A DNA stretch of 64,000 nucleotides, taken from the NCBI GenBank assembly GCA_025617745.1, contig CM046858.1, forward strand, positions 41,957,850 through 42,021,849. The letters are read 5' to 3'. The DNA comes from Heliocidaris erythrogramma. Its lineage: Eukaryota > Echinodermata > Echinoidea > Camarodonta > Echinometridae. The notes under the pieces were generated by a model. It worked only from the letters and a program-made list of their open reading frames with translations. It did no database searches and was not told where the DNA came from. The translations under genes were made by a program, and so were the position numbers. Shown in pieces: positions 10,486 through 22,188 of the stretch (its first letter is position 1; each line of letters starts with the position of its first letter).

Positions 10486-11625
10486 AATTCGCCGATATTT
10501 TGTCAATATTTTCATAGCTTCTCACCCAATTTAGTCCGTTGGTAATTATAGGTTCCTCTTTCCAGTGGTGCTATCCGAGTTTTTGAGATATTGCCCTGTG
10601 CGCGAAATATTTACATCTGGGAAGTTTGGACGAACCACCATACCTTGCAATAATGTCCTTTTTATTTATTCATTGATTCGTTCATTCATGTATTCATTTA
10701 TGTTTTATCTATGTCGATATTCTTTATACAGGGTGGCCCTTTCAAATTTAAAACAATTATTGCTCTTCCAAGGGGCCATGTGAAAACGTGAAAATAATAA
10801 GTGGAATATAAAAGAAATACACCAATACAGAACTAAGAGTTAAAAGTATACTTTTAACTCTTTGCCTCATAAATAATCTGCCCTCTTATACACTGGTACC
10901 CTGGATTTGGAAGCGAACTTTAAAAACTGGACATTCTTCCGGAGCAAGTAAGGGAGCAACCTCCGAATTTTGTAGTGCATTACCAGTTGTGGAAGGGGTG
11001 GCAGTGGCGTATCTAGGGATTATGGCGCCCGGGGCAATGAACTTACGCCCCCTACCCCCGAGTGCCCAACTACGTTATTGTACAATAATAAGCAAGGGAG
11101 CATAGCGACCGAGCGGCATATTTTTCCATTTTAATCCTAACGCACTTTCTTGTGCATTTTACTCAGGACATTTTGCAATTGACCACCGCAATTGAGCGGT
11201 AGAGAAACTCGAATTTTATACATTGATAAACGGTTTTCTATTCACTCACTTCTCCATTCGGGAGCAAAACTAACGAAAACCCTTGAGAAATAGTCGAGAA
11301 ATTCATCAAGGCGGCCTCTTTCAAATGTTGAACCTTTGCAAATGCTGTTTATACACTTTATCCTATATTTTAGCGAGCAAAGCAACAACATTTACATCTT
11401 TATATTTGAAATTAACGCTACTATTCTAAATGTCACATTATGATTCAATAATGTTAATCATTCATGCCTAAACATAATTTCAATACCCCATTAATGCAAA
11501 CAGATTACCAATGCTTCCGAATTTGTATACCTGACTACAATTTTTGATCTTGATTCTAAGCTTGTATCAATATTCATTTGCTGATTATTTTGATCTTCAT
11601 TTTCTCCATTCTGCTCTTCTTTTTT
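10486..11625 (+). repeat. Duplicated block, copy A
   Basis: It starts 'aattcgccgatattttgtca' and ends near 'ccattctgctcttctttt'. The same order of sequence recurs at 11724-13580 (copy B). It includes a LINE-3'-end-like 'gggtggccctttcaaattt' segment and a family B repeat at 11005-11420. Copy A lacks the MITE and several short stretches present in B. Confidence 0.85.
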
Positions 11626-11723
11626 AGAATTGGATTTTTATCACTGTTTTTGTGAAATCCCATTGTCTACAACGTTGCACTGTTTGCATCGGACGCGTTG
11701 GTCAATGAGGCAAAATATAGCTA

Positions 11724-13580
11724 AATTCGCCGATATTTTGTCAATATTTTCATAGTTTCTCACCCAATTTAGTCCGTTGGTAATTATAGGTTCCTCTTTC
11801 CATTGGTGCTATCCGATTTTCGAAATCTTTTCTAGTTTTTGAGATATTGCCCTGTGTGCGAAATATTTACATCTGGGAAGTTTGGACGAACCACCATACC
11901 TTGCAATAATGTCCTTTTTTATTTTCTTGGTTTAAAAATTGTCGGGGGGGGGGGGGGGGCTCATTTATTCATATTTATTTATTAATTTATTTATTAATTC
12001 ATTCGTTCATTCATTTATTCATTTATGTTTTATCTACTTGTTTATATCCATTTTGTAATTTATGTCGATATTCTTTATACCGGGTGGCCCTTTCAAATTT
12101 AAAACGATTATTACTCTTCCAAGGGGCCATGTCTGTACATTTCAAAACATATAAAAGCTTTTCTGGTAAACGCGATATAATAAGTGGAATATAAAAGAAA
12201 TACACCAATACAGAACTAAGAGTTAAAAGTATACTTTTAACTCCTTGTCTCATAAATAATCTGCCCTCTTATACACTGGACTCTGGATTTGGAACCGAAC
12301 TTTAAAAACTGGACATTCTTCCGGAGCAAGTAAGGGAGCAACCTCCGAATTTTGTAGTGCATTGCCAGCTGTGGAAGGGGTGGCAGTGGCGTATCTAGGG
12401 ATTATGGCGCCCGGGGCAATGAACTTACGCCCCCTACCCCCGAGTGCCCAAACATTTCTACGTTATTGTACAATACAGGGTTGGAAAAAAGTTTGGAATA
12501 TTTTTATTCCAAGAATTATTTCTTGTCTTAAACATATCCCTCGTCATTTTAAGTTCTTCTTTGAGGTTCAAATAAAAGATATGTGTCCCTTTTCAACTTT
12601 AAAAGCACAGCATTAAAAATCAGGCTTATCACACAGTGCAGAGGTCCACTTGGAATTCGGAAGCGTATATTTGCTGTTTTTGCAAATGTCTAACGAAAAA
12701 GTTAAATAATCAGATACAGTTTAATTGCTATACCGAAGTCCTCAAAATGACTACAAACTGTACGTAGCTTTTTCAAAATTCCACGTGAAGTACAGAAATG
12801 TATAACAAGATGTTCAAACACAAATAGAGCAAATCTGACAACATGTGGTTCATTGGTCAGCCCATTGTAACATGTTTAACAATATTATGTAATCTTTGGT
12901 ACAAGATGGAACAGTAGACTTCATTCAACACAGTTAATCCGATTTGGATGAATTATTCATCACAATATAGTAGAAACTAGCATTTAAAATCAGACATACT
13001 CATCGCCAAAAAAATATTCCAAACTTTTTTCCAACCCTGTAATAAGGGAGCATAGCGACCGAGCAGCAAATTTTTCCATTTTAACCCTAAACAACGCAAT
13101 TTCTTGTGCACTTTACTCAGGACATTTTGCAATTGACCACCGCAATTGAGTGGTATAGAAACTCGAATTTTATACATTGATAAACGGTTTTCTATTCACT
13201 CACTTCTACATTCGGGAGCAAAACTAACGAAAACCCTTGAGAAATAGTCGCGAAATTCATCAAGGCGACCTCTTTCAAATGTTGAACCTTTGCAAATGCT
13301 GTTTTATACACTTTATCCTATATTTTAGCGAGCAAAGCAGCAACATTTACATCTTTATATTTGAAATTAACGCTACTATTCTAAATGTCACTTTATGATC
13401 CAATAATGTTATTCAGTCATGCCTAAACAAAATTTCAATACCCCATTAATGCAAACAGATTACCAATGCTTCCGAAATTTGTATACCTGACTACAATTTT
13501 TGATCTTGATTCTAAGCTTGTATCAATATTCATTTGCTGATTATTTTGATCTTCATTTTCTCCATTCTGCTCTTCTTTTC
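11724..13580 (+). repeat. Duplicated block, copy B (contains MITE)
   Basis: It is homologous to 10486-11625 but longer, because a 564-bp MITE sits at 12476-13039 and because a G run (about 11944-11960), an ATTT-rich stretch and about 20-bp pieces are retained. The spacing of the two copies is about 1.24 kb. Confidence 0.85.
12476..13039. mobile_element. Tc1/mariner-type MITE, copy 2 (564 bp)
   Basis: Same element as 4356-4925, flanked by TA at 12474-12475 and 13040-13041. The pre-insertion site is visible in the paralogous copy A (...gtacaataataag... at about 11088), which has a single TA. Confidence 0.92.
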
Positions 13581-13739
13581 TTCTTTATCTACCTTTATCT
13601 AGTCTATCCTTTTTTTTTCTTGTTGATTTGATCGTTCAATGTTATTTCTATTATCATTACTGCATTTTTTCCAATCAATTTTTAAATGGATTTGTAAATT
13701 CTAATTGTTTCAGCGTTATTGCTGCTGTTTTGATTTTGT

Positions 13740-13796
13740 TAAAATCATTAAACAGGATTCAGTTTAATTCAATTCAATTCAATTAAAATCTAACTT
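13740..13796. repeat. AATTC-type microsatellite
   Basis: Short 'ttcaattcaattcaatt' runs lie immediately inside the intron, next to the methyltransferase donor. Confidence 0.7.
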
Positions 13797-13798
13797 AC

Positions 13799-13985
13799 CA
13801 GTGACCGAGTGGACGAGAGGAGATATATACTTGCACAGCTCACCAGGGCCACATCCCACATCGAGCACGTCATCGTCGATCTCGAAATCGATCAAAGCCA
13901 AAGCTTTTTCGCATAATCTGTTGTGCAAATACACGGAGCTCACCGAAACATAATCGGAAGCATGTTCTAATGTGTTAGTATTCAT
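13799..13985 (-). CDS. SAM-dependent methyltransferase, first coding exon
   Basis: The exon starts at ATG (13985-13983), the first ATG after an in-frame TAA about 60 bp upstream. It encodes 62 residues plus one base, then a GTAAGT donor at 13798. The key motif is VLDVGCGPGELC (residues about 40-51), the glycine-rich motif I (DxGxGxG) that binds S-adenosylmethionine. It lies about 40 residues from the start, as usual in this family. Joined in phase to 1964-1636 it gives VT-G-LDIS, the expected beta1-loop-beta2 junction. The N-terminal helix is rich in Tyr/Ser and differs from the common family start. Genomic span inside the window is 12.3 kb. Confidence 0.85.
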
Positions 13986-14135
13986 CCCAAGTTTCCTAGC
14001 GGTCTTCTTTGCAGCGATTCTCACCAGATATCGGATTTAGCAGATTGTAATGAATGATGGGGCGCTTTCGTTTCTTCCAGTCTACTAATGTATATGTACA
14101 CCGAGAAGTGACATGATCAAAAAAATATTGAAGCT

Positions 14136-14145
14136 TGCGCATGCG
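14136..14145. promoter_or_regulatory. NRF1-like site upstream of methyltransferase
   Basis: TGCGCATGCG lies about 150 bp upstream of the methyltransferase ATG, matching the palindromic NRF1 consensus common in TATA-less promoters. There is no TATA nearby. The role is inferred from motif and position only. Confidence 0.4.
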
Positions 14146-14927
14146 TCCAGGGCATGGGCGGACTGGGACTGATTTGGTTGGGGATAATTTCGATGCGACC
14201 GGCCCACTCAATCTATATGTCTACTCTATGTGATTCCAAATTTTCCCATGCTTCCATCATCTTCATCATGATCAATACCATTAAGAATCACTATTCGTTA
14301 AACCGTGTGAAACCGACGTCCCGCGAAACAAAACTGCATTACATTTAATAATGCACGTATTCAAGACAAGTGCTATGATCTTGGGCGATCTTATAAAAAA
14401 GTATGCATCGAATGCATTTATAAACATTTATCACCTCTCTGTATTCTCATTAATAACACTTAATGTCACTTACAGATGTTATACACTTCAATCTAATGAG
14501 AGGGGAATGGCATTAACTTTCTTGCAACACCCCATAAGTGTGGTAATAGCTCCCTCGAAATTTAGACTCGCGCAGGGGGTAGTTTAAAGAGCTCATATGG
14601 TGATTTTTTTTCAGACCCCCAACTGCAAGAATATGGTTTGTAAATAAATAATAAACATATTGAAATAAAGGTTTCATCAATTTTAGCAAATAATTTTTGC
14701 ATAAAATGTACCCTTGATTATTGCCCTTATTGAGCCAGATTTCTCAAACAGACCGATAAACATCGAAGCGGGGTTGACCTCCTATGACATCACTGGGTAG
14801 AGTTGATCAATTCATCCAGGTCAATTCATCCGGTGCATGCATAACGCGCGCTATTGAAATCGTGTGTAAAACCAACATCAACGAAAGTCGCTTTCTTTTG
14901 GGGGAATTTTCTACGTTTTGCGGCAAA

Positions 14928-15305
14928 ATGCCACGAAATTGCGTTGTGGAGGGGGGGGGGGGGGGGGGGGGGGGGTGTTACAATACTTCGAAGAACCCCA
15001 ACATCAGTTTCTTCACTTTTCCAAAGCTCAATAAGCAACGGAATTTGTGGGTGCAGTTTGTGAAAATTCGGCGAAAAGTTTTCACAGCAGCAACACACAG
15101 CAAGCATGCACGAATTTGTAGTGACCATTTCGAAAAATCAGCCTTCGAACGTCACTGCAAGATTGACTTTGGAGATGTAGTTGGCCCAAAATACAAGGCT
15201 AGGTAGAAGAAGGATGTCTTGCCCACAACACAGAGCATCAACTATTCAAAACCACCAACAACAAGCCGCTGGAGACCAATGTCGGAAGTCAGACTGAGAA
15301 CTAAG
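14928..15305 (+). pseudogene. THAP zinc-finger exon with poly-G expansion and stop
   Basis: From ATG 14928 the frame encodes a THAP (C2CH) DNA-binding domain. It runs from MPRNC (first ligand), through a Cys after the Gly run, ISFFTFPK, an invariant-type Trp in NLWVQFVKIRR, and ICSDHF (Cys-x2-His), to GPKYKAR. THAP domains normally have Cys-x2-4-Cys; here 11 residues, including eight Gly encoded by 25 consecutive G bases, separate the ligands. A TAG at 15204-15206 replaces the Leu expected before KKD. The frame then stays open to an AAG/GTGAGC donor at 15305. It could be a decayed host gene exon or a transposon-borne THAP; an assembly error in the G run is possible. Confidence 0.75.
14951..14975 (+). 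repeat. 25-nt poly-G run inside THAP domain
   Basis: An uninterrupted run of 25 G encoding Gly in frame. It is one of about twenty G or C runs of 11 nt or more in the window. Confidence 0.95.
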
Positions 15306-16560
15306 GTGAGCAACTTTCGCCGTAGACCCCATTTAGTATTGTGAAATTGTAAAATTGTATAGTTGAATCAATGCCGACATGGTCGTTCTTGCGCTGATTT
15401 TGTGGACTCAGTTCGAAGTCATAGTATCGTTTTTTTCCAGAAATGTCAAGTGACAAGTTAAAAACCAACCTTTATTAGGTGTTTCACCAGATATTTCACC
15501 GCTGTGACCAATATTAGCAAGAAAAGAGCGATTCTCGTAGAGTAGCTCTGTTCTTTTCTTCCAGAGTACTCAGTAGTATATCAGATCTAGCCCAGTTCTC
15601 AAGCGGAGCCCTACGGGGTTTCACCGCGTCGCTGTAGGCCTACATGTAGCCTACCATGTGTACGGGTCTGACTACTGGGTATGATTGCCTGCGATGTGTG
15701 ATTGCCGGCCGGTTTGTGTAGATTTGCTAAGGTTTATTTCTTTTTAACCCATTGTTTTGAGTATCAAAAGATCTAATATCTGTAGAAATTTAATTATATA
15801 GTTCTTCATCAAATTTTTAGATATAAACCATAAATAATTGTGAGTACAAAATGTTCGTATCGGCGGCGCGCGTGTGTGTGTGTGTATGTGAATATGGAAT
15901 CTTGATGATGCCTTGATGGCCCAGTGGGAAAGCAAGTCGGCTCCGACTTTTTCAAGTTTTCGTGCATGTAAACTTGTGCGAGCTGTCTGAAAAATGGTTG
16001 CTTGTTGGAAAAAAATGTAAACTAGTTTTCATATAATATTTAACAAAACTGATGGATTTGGAAACATAATTTTGAAGTATCAAAATCATGTCGAGCAAAG
16101 TTTCTCTTCACTCTCGGTTGCCATGCTATGTTGTGTACCAGTATACCGCGGAGGTCATACGACTCTACCCAATAGCTTAGCCTTCCTAATCCTAGCTTGT
16201 TTACTTTTCTATGCAAATTAGCACTGACTGAATGATAGCTATGAATGGTAACAGCCAATCACACACTATAGCGCAATTTCGTCACTTTCCGCATAACATG
16301 GCGGCGCCCATGTCCGTGCCATATCGTCGCAAGTCCATGTTTTAAGATTGAATTTACTCAAATATGGTACATCAGATTTGTGACATGTTTGGATCATTCA
16401 AACAAGTACAATTTTAGTTTGTAAACGCTTGATTACAATGTTTTGACCTTCATTCTCCTTTAACTGTGTCGCTGCAGTTACTGTACGATACCTTTATGCC
16501 GGTGATCTCGGTTATACTATAGCCTAGGCTAGTGGAGCGTAACGAAATTCTCGCAGACCT
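15306..16560. other. Intergenic/intronic, no gene seen
   Basis: It contains a TG microsatellite near 15869-15890 and, at about 16290-16460, words resembling half of a family C foldback ('atggcggcgcccatg', 'cattctcctttaac'). No exon could be supported. Confidence 0.5.
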
Positions 16561-17230
16561 GGCACGAAAGGTCGTTTACTGAACATAGTCTAACGTTGGA
16601 CCCTAAATTATTTTTATTTTTTTGCAGCGAAATTGCCTGTATTAGATTCCAGATCTACAAAAAGGCGGCCATTTAATAAAATGTTGAAGAACAGATGGAT
16701 AGATCTAACGTTACGGTAGATTATTCTATTAAACAAATTTTAATTTGCTTTTTTTGTGTAGGCCTAGGCTAGCAAGTTTTTGTTTGTAATTATTATTAGG
16801 GCCTAGGCCTAGTAGATTTCTATCTAGACCCTAAGTTAGATTCTAACTAAAGTTAGATCTAACTGTTAACATTTGACCTAACTTTAGTAAATTTAAGTTA
16901 ACTGTCGTCTAGGCTACTTCAAAGTTCAAACGCTACCGTAGATCTATTCTAACGTTTGATCGATTTCCAAGTGTTTTAACGTTAAGTTAGATCTAACGTT
17001 AGAGTCAGAGATCTACCTTATGTCTAACTGTAAAGTAGTCTAATAGTTAACATAAATATTCTAAAGCAGACCCTACTTTACTAGTTCTGATACTAACTAG
17101 TTAGTGATGGACAAGTTTATAGCTCGAGAACTTCCCGAGATGTCACATCAAAGTTAAGTTAGATCTAACTTAAGTTAACCATCATACCATGTTAACGTTA
17201 TCTAACTCAGAGTCTATGATCTATTCCTTT
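16560..17230. repeat. AT-rich region saturated with 'taacgttagatc' words
   Basis: Variants of TAACGTTAGATCTAAC and 'ctaggcctag' recur many times with no fixed period. No coding potential is seen. It looks like a self-similar, possibly hairpin-forming repeat. Confidence 0.55.
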
Positions 17231-17272
17231 TCATTTTTTCTTAATATGAGGTAGCCTAGATCTAGACCAAAT

Positions 17273-17411
17273 GCTTCAGTCTCTCTGTATCGTCGGTTGT
17301 TCCGCTGAGACTCCGTCTGGCTCCACTAGACCTCCGTACCAAAAGCTTCAGTCTCTCTGTATCGTCGGTTGTTCCGCTGAGACTCCGTCTGGCTCCACTA
17401 GACCTCCGTAC
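17273..17411 (+). repeat. 72-bp tandem duplication, two units
   Basis: Units 17273-17339 and 17345-17411 are identical over 67 bp (period 72), indicating a recent duplication. The second unit abuts the hAT-like MITE and supplies its left target-site copy. Confidence 0.95.
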
Positions 17412-17413
17412 AT

Positions 17414-17772
17414 CAGTGTTGCCACAGCTAAAAATCGGAATTATGCCAAGTCTCGTCCCAAATTATGCTAAATTGAGAAAAATTATGCTAGATCCATTTG
17501 AAGTGTAACTCGGGCGCCTGGGAACGATTTTCAGTCCAAAATTCTCTGACAAGCAAGAAAAAAAAAAAAAAAAAAAAAAAAGGTCCTCAGCCTTAGTTTA
17601 TTAGATCAGCCTTAAAATATCTGTTCTTAAAAGCAAATTCTCTATGTAAGTCCGAAATTCAGAATTATGCTAGATCCTAGTGAAAATGTGCTAGATGCCA
17701 GGAATAATGCTAGATTCCAAGAGGGTCAAAATTATCAAAAAAAGCATAATTATGCTAGATGTGGCAACCTTG
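17414..17772. mobile_element. hAT-like MITE, 359 bp
   Basis: It is flanked by a perfect 8-bp direct repeat CCGTACAT (17406-17413 and 17773-17780). The ends are CAGTGTTGCCAC and its imperfect inverse, CAAGGTTGCCAC on the minus strand. The interior has several 'aattatgctagat' repeats and a run of about 29 A. The 8-bp duplication plus CAGTG-type ends fit the hAT superfamily. There is no transposase. Confidence 0.85.
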
Positions 17773-17814
17773 CCGTACATATAGAGACTGAATGCTCACG
17801 TATCGTGTGGACGG

Positions 17815-17955
17815 TCATATCCGGAACCGGAAGCGCTTCTCGGGAAAGATCGCCATTTTATTATTTGTCTGTGTGTTTGTGTGTGTAGCATTGCATTCAG
17901 TGGCGTACCCGTTAACAGTGCCTAGACCTAGTGCAGTGCAGTAGTACCGTAACTG
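17815..17955 (+). promoter_or_regulatory. Candidate TATA-less promoter and non-coding first exon
   Basis: Two ETS sites lie head to tail (CCGGAACCGGAAGCG, 17821-17835), followed by a YY1-like CGCCATTTTATT (17851-17862). There is then about 90 bp without ATG and a consensus donor AACTG/GTAAGT at 17955/17956. This ETS-YY1 arrangement near the start site followed by a donor is typical of housekeeping promoters. The downstream exons are not identified; the Harbinger element at 18494 would sit in the first intron. Confidence 0.45.
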
Positions 17956-18493
17956 GTAAGTCCTAATTCTATTTCTAATTATTACCTTATCTACTTTATT
18001 TTTTGAACTTTTAATTATATCTCATTATGGTCTAGACCTTTCAAAGTTCAGTAAATACATCTACTAAGCCTATGTAGGCCTAGATCTTTTTCTAAAATAG
18101 TGAAAAACTAATTCCGACCTAAGCCTAGGTCGGCTGTTCGGACACCTTGTTGGTGATATACGGGTGTACCGTCTGTCTATGGGGAAGGTTGAGAAATGTC
18201 AGAACTATTAAAGATTTCCCCATAACAGAGGGTTATTTCTGTCTAGCCTAGATCTAACTTCTCTTTAGCTTAGCACCAAAGAAAAAGGGCATATAATTTC
18301 CTATCATGGGATACCAAATTTATTTCAGACTGCTAATAATGGGATCACATTTTTTAGTTAGTTTGAAAATAACCTGTGCGTAAAAAAAAAACATGCGTCC
18401 ATTTTTTTTCTGATTATATAAACAGCTGACAGATTTTACCATGTTGATGTTGACCAACAAAGACAAGTTAGACCTAACGTTAGCTCGAATTTA

Positions 18494-18528
18494 ATGCTGC
18501 GTTTACATCATGTTCCCGGCAGCCCCGT
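18494..18528 (+). repeat. Left TIR of Harbinger element
   Basis: About 35 bp matching the inverse of 24663-24697, preceded by TTA. Confidence 0.9.
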
Positions 18529-19670
18529 TAGCCTGAAACGTAGCGGGACTTGGGATTTTGGCAAGTTTTTCCTCCATATTCACGCTTTGTTGGGTCGTGC
18601 CATGTTTTCTCAAGGTCTATCAAGGTATCCTTGACGGGGCGTAGGTGGACGGGCCTGCATATGGAAAGGTTTGGGGTCAAAAGTGCATTTAAATCATTCT
18701 TCCCACGATGCGAGCGCATAGCGCACAGCAGCGTACGCTGCTAAAAAAAAAGATGCAAAATAACGCATAATTTTGACGATACAAGCCACAGCACTCGTGC
18801 CACAGCCGTCGAAGAGCCAAAAGCAACCACATTATCTAGACGATGATGTCATGAGTCAAATATGCTAATGAGGTTCTCTGTGTCACTGATTTTGATTGGA
18901 TTAGGAAACGTACCTTCTTGGTTTTTTTCCTTTTACGACAAGACGTGTTGACCAATCACAGTGAGTTTGAGATATGTGACAGAGAATTTTTTTGCGGGTA
19001 ATATGATGAAAGCCACAGCTGCGTGGGATGTCTGGCTGCGGAGTTACAGTCTTAATAACAGGCCGCTGTTACAACTGCAATACGTCAACTTGAGGAAAGC
19101 ATGTACATTCCTATGGGGCAGCTGTTCTAAAAATAGCTAACAGAGGTGTCTTTGAAAAGCCAGTCCGACATTATTAGATGTCTATTTATTTTAAAATTGA
19201 GGTATTTTTTAGAAAAATGTACAAAGAATCGATTGGTGGAAGCCACAGGTCTACGGGAATTTCCAATTTTATGATATTTCTAACTCAACACAGTATTTTG
19301 GGTTATGCTAGTGTGTCTCCATAAGTTATAATACAGGGTGTGCGCGCGTGTGCTGCTCTTGTATTTAAAGACACAACCTTTCCATATGTGAGTCCCGGAG
19401 GTTCAAAGGCGTGGTACGGTTCGGCCCGAGGTCTGCCACGGACGCCAGTACCTTCCTCTCGCTCTGTCAAGTTTTGATGGGGTCCCTTACGTTTACCACG
19501 TTCTGTTCAAGGTCTAACACGTTTTATACGTTCTGCCAAGGCTTTCTACGGATGAAACGTGGATGCCGGTGAACTAAAGCGCAGTTTTGTGCTCGTGGGG
19601 GTATAATAGGAAGGCCTATCAAATACAAACAATACAAACACATTGTCTCATGATACTCCTTGCAGACAAC

Positions 19671-21471
19671 ATGAATCACGAAGATAAAGATGATTTTGTG
19701 TTTGCATGTTTGCTGGGTGCATGTGTCCACTCTTTGGTCAATGTGCATCTGGCAGGAAGAAGGCGAAGGCGGCGGATTACAAGGCCAAGAGCCATATGGG
19801 TGCGGGAATGGTTATCAGAAGACAGGAGGCAGCAACAGGGCCACTACTCAACATTTCTCAACAGAGAGCTCCGAACTCGGGATGTCAACGCCTTCCAGAA
19901 CTATACGAGGATGCCTCCAGAACATTTCGACGAGATTCTGGGAAGAATGTCAACAGCCATCGAGAGGCGAGACACGAAATTTCGCTCTGCCCTGCCACCT
20001 GGACTGAAGCTGTCAGTGACTTTGAGACACCTGGCCACTGGAGTCATCGCTATCATATGCGTTCAGGTGTAGTAAAGCTGCAATTTGCCACATGGTTCCA
20101 GAAGTGTGTAAGGCCATCGTGGAAGCCTACAAGGATGAAGTGTTCGTCCTTCCGGTGAGGCCTGATGAGTGGAGATCCCTTGCCCAGGAGTTTGAAGACA
20201 AGTGGAATGTACCTCACGCAGTGGGTGCCTTGGACGGCAAGCATATTGCCATCAGCAAGCCATCCAACACAGGCTCCATGTATTACAATTACAAAGGGTT
20301 TTTCAGTATCACTCTACTCGCTTTGGTGGATGCCCAGTATCGTTTCATGTGGATCGAAGTTGGTGGAATGGGGCACATGTCTGACGCCCAAATCTACAAT
20401 GACTCAGAGCTCTGTGAGCGCCTTGAAGAAGGCCAGACAGGGTTGCCACCACCATGCTCTCTGCCCAACGATGACCAGAATCAGGACATCAGTTACTTCA
20501 TTCTTGGGGATGATGCTTTCGCTTTAAGGAGCTATCTGAAGAAGCCGTACGGGAGAAGAGGTATGTCAAGAGAAGCACTCATCTACAACTAGTTGAAAAT
20601 GCATTCGGGATGTTGGCCAAGCGATTCAGATGCTTCCTGGGAACTTTAGAACAAAACCCAGACACAGGTTGGTCTTATTTTATTTTTATTTTATTCAATT
20701 TTTTAAAACAATACTGGAGAGATACCTTCATTGATATTTGAGATTCAAATACGAATATGATTCTATGAGTTTGATTTGCTCATGTCATCTTGCAAATAAT
20801 TGAAATACCTTTAGTTTTCGTGTTTATGTCATGAGAACCTACGCTTTGTCCTTAAAGTGGCCATCAAATTTCAGCATTTAATTTGAGATTTAATTCTAAT
20901 ATACATTTTATATCATTATAATGGAATGAACCAATTTTAACCTAAATTAAAAAAAAAAAAATTATTTTGTTATGTTTCTCGCATATGTCACATTTCTTTT
21001 GCCCGGTATCGCGAAATTATATTCGTTTTTATGATACATGCAAAGAAATAATTTAAATATAGTGCGGCGTAATTGAAGCATGCGGATAAGGCTGCGACTT
21101 TGCATCAACACACGATCTGTTTTCTGATTGGTACAAACATTTGATAATAGGCCGTTATTTATTTTGTCTCGTGCGCAAGCGTCAACGCCGCCGCACTTCC
21201 TTTAATCATGTTTTTCGTCTGTTATGTGTACAAATATTTTCGTATATGAATGACAAATTTCAATTTTATTTCAGTGCGTGACATCATTTGGGCTGATGTC
21301 GTGCCTGGCAGATGGAGAGATGGTGTCCAATGGCAGGACGTGAACGCACCACCAGAAGGAAGAAACAGAGACACGTTTGATGCAAAGCAACAACGGGAGT
21401 ACCTGAAAAGATACTTCAACTCCCCCGCTGGTGCTGTAGAGTGGCAGGATAGAATGCTCACTCCGCGGTGA
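19671..21471 (+). pseudogene. Harbinger transposase (HARBI1-like), two exons, frameshifted
   Basis: Exons are 19671-20667 and 21275-21471, with a GT-AG intron of 607 bp in matching phase. ATG 19671 follows a CTTGCAG/ACAAC context. The N-terminal region has the RMPPEHFDEIL helix of Harbinger transposases. The DDE catalytic residues are visible: Asp in [10 protein letters not shown], Asp in [13 protein letters not shown], and Glu in [13 protein letters not shown]. The second exon encodes the usual C-terminus ([17 protein letters not shown]) and a stop. Lesions are a frame change near 20043 (after LRHLATG), and a frame change at about 20588 that also deletes roughly eight residues before VENAFG. 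No active protein can be made. It converges with the Myb-like gene at 22189. Confidence 0.9.
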
Positions 21472-22188
21472 AATTCACCTTACACTCCAAAAGACAAGTC
21501 GTAACAAGACCAGCTATTCCTCATTTAAATGGTTCTACATATGCATATCGCACCCAGAAAACTGTTCATTCACTTCCTTCACGCGGAATGAGTTCAAAGA
21601 CAGAGTCTGGGAAAGCTATTGTTGATTTACTTCTTTATTAACAAAACTATGATAAAAACAAACCGAGATGAAACAAAATGAACATTAATAATCTTGTCTC
21701 TCTGTTTGTGTTTTTTGATGACATATGAATCATGTACAAAGTACTAGCTTACTCAATGGTATATTTGTTATCAAATAAATGCACCTTTCGTTTTCAGGTC
21801 AAGTTAATTCTTGTCGTTCATTAGATCCTTTCATTATGAGTGTCTTCTGTCATAAATTATTCATGAATGCATAAACAAAAAACTGCTTCACTTTTTGTTA
21901 GGTCATAATAACTCTAAAACAAACAATATCTTTCATAGAATAATGTCCTCTTCGTGGCATAAATCTGCATCAAACCTATTTTCTTACATTAAATAGCCAT
22001 ATTCTTCAGGCTTATAAGAAAACAAAATCGCACAAGTTGATAAAAGAAACAGCTTTTTCTCAAGTAAATTGGCCTACATAGAACGATTGATATTTTGCAG
22101 AATCCTGGCCTATCGTGAAGGATAAAAAAGGACATAAAATATCATGTATGTTTAAGAGATGAAAATCCCGTCACTGGTCAAGTGTTGT
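21472..22188. other. Spacer between convergent Harbinger genes
   Basis: AT-rich, no ORF of note. AATAAA-like signals lie near 21774 for the transposase. No terminator-like structure was recognised. Confidence 0.5.

Larger units (their letters stand above)
1965..13798 (-). other. Intron of the methyltransferase gene, 11.8 kb
   Basis: The intron begins GTAAGT at 13798 and ends TTGCAG at 1965 on the minus strand. Almost all of it is mobile DNA: an LTR element, MITEs, LINE remnants, a duplicated block and a foldback element. Phase 1 is preserved across it. Confidence 0.8.
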
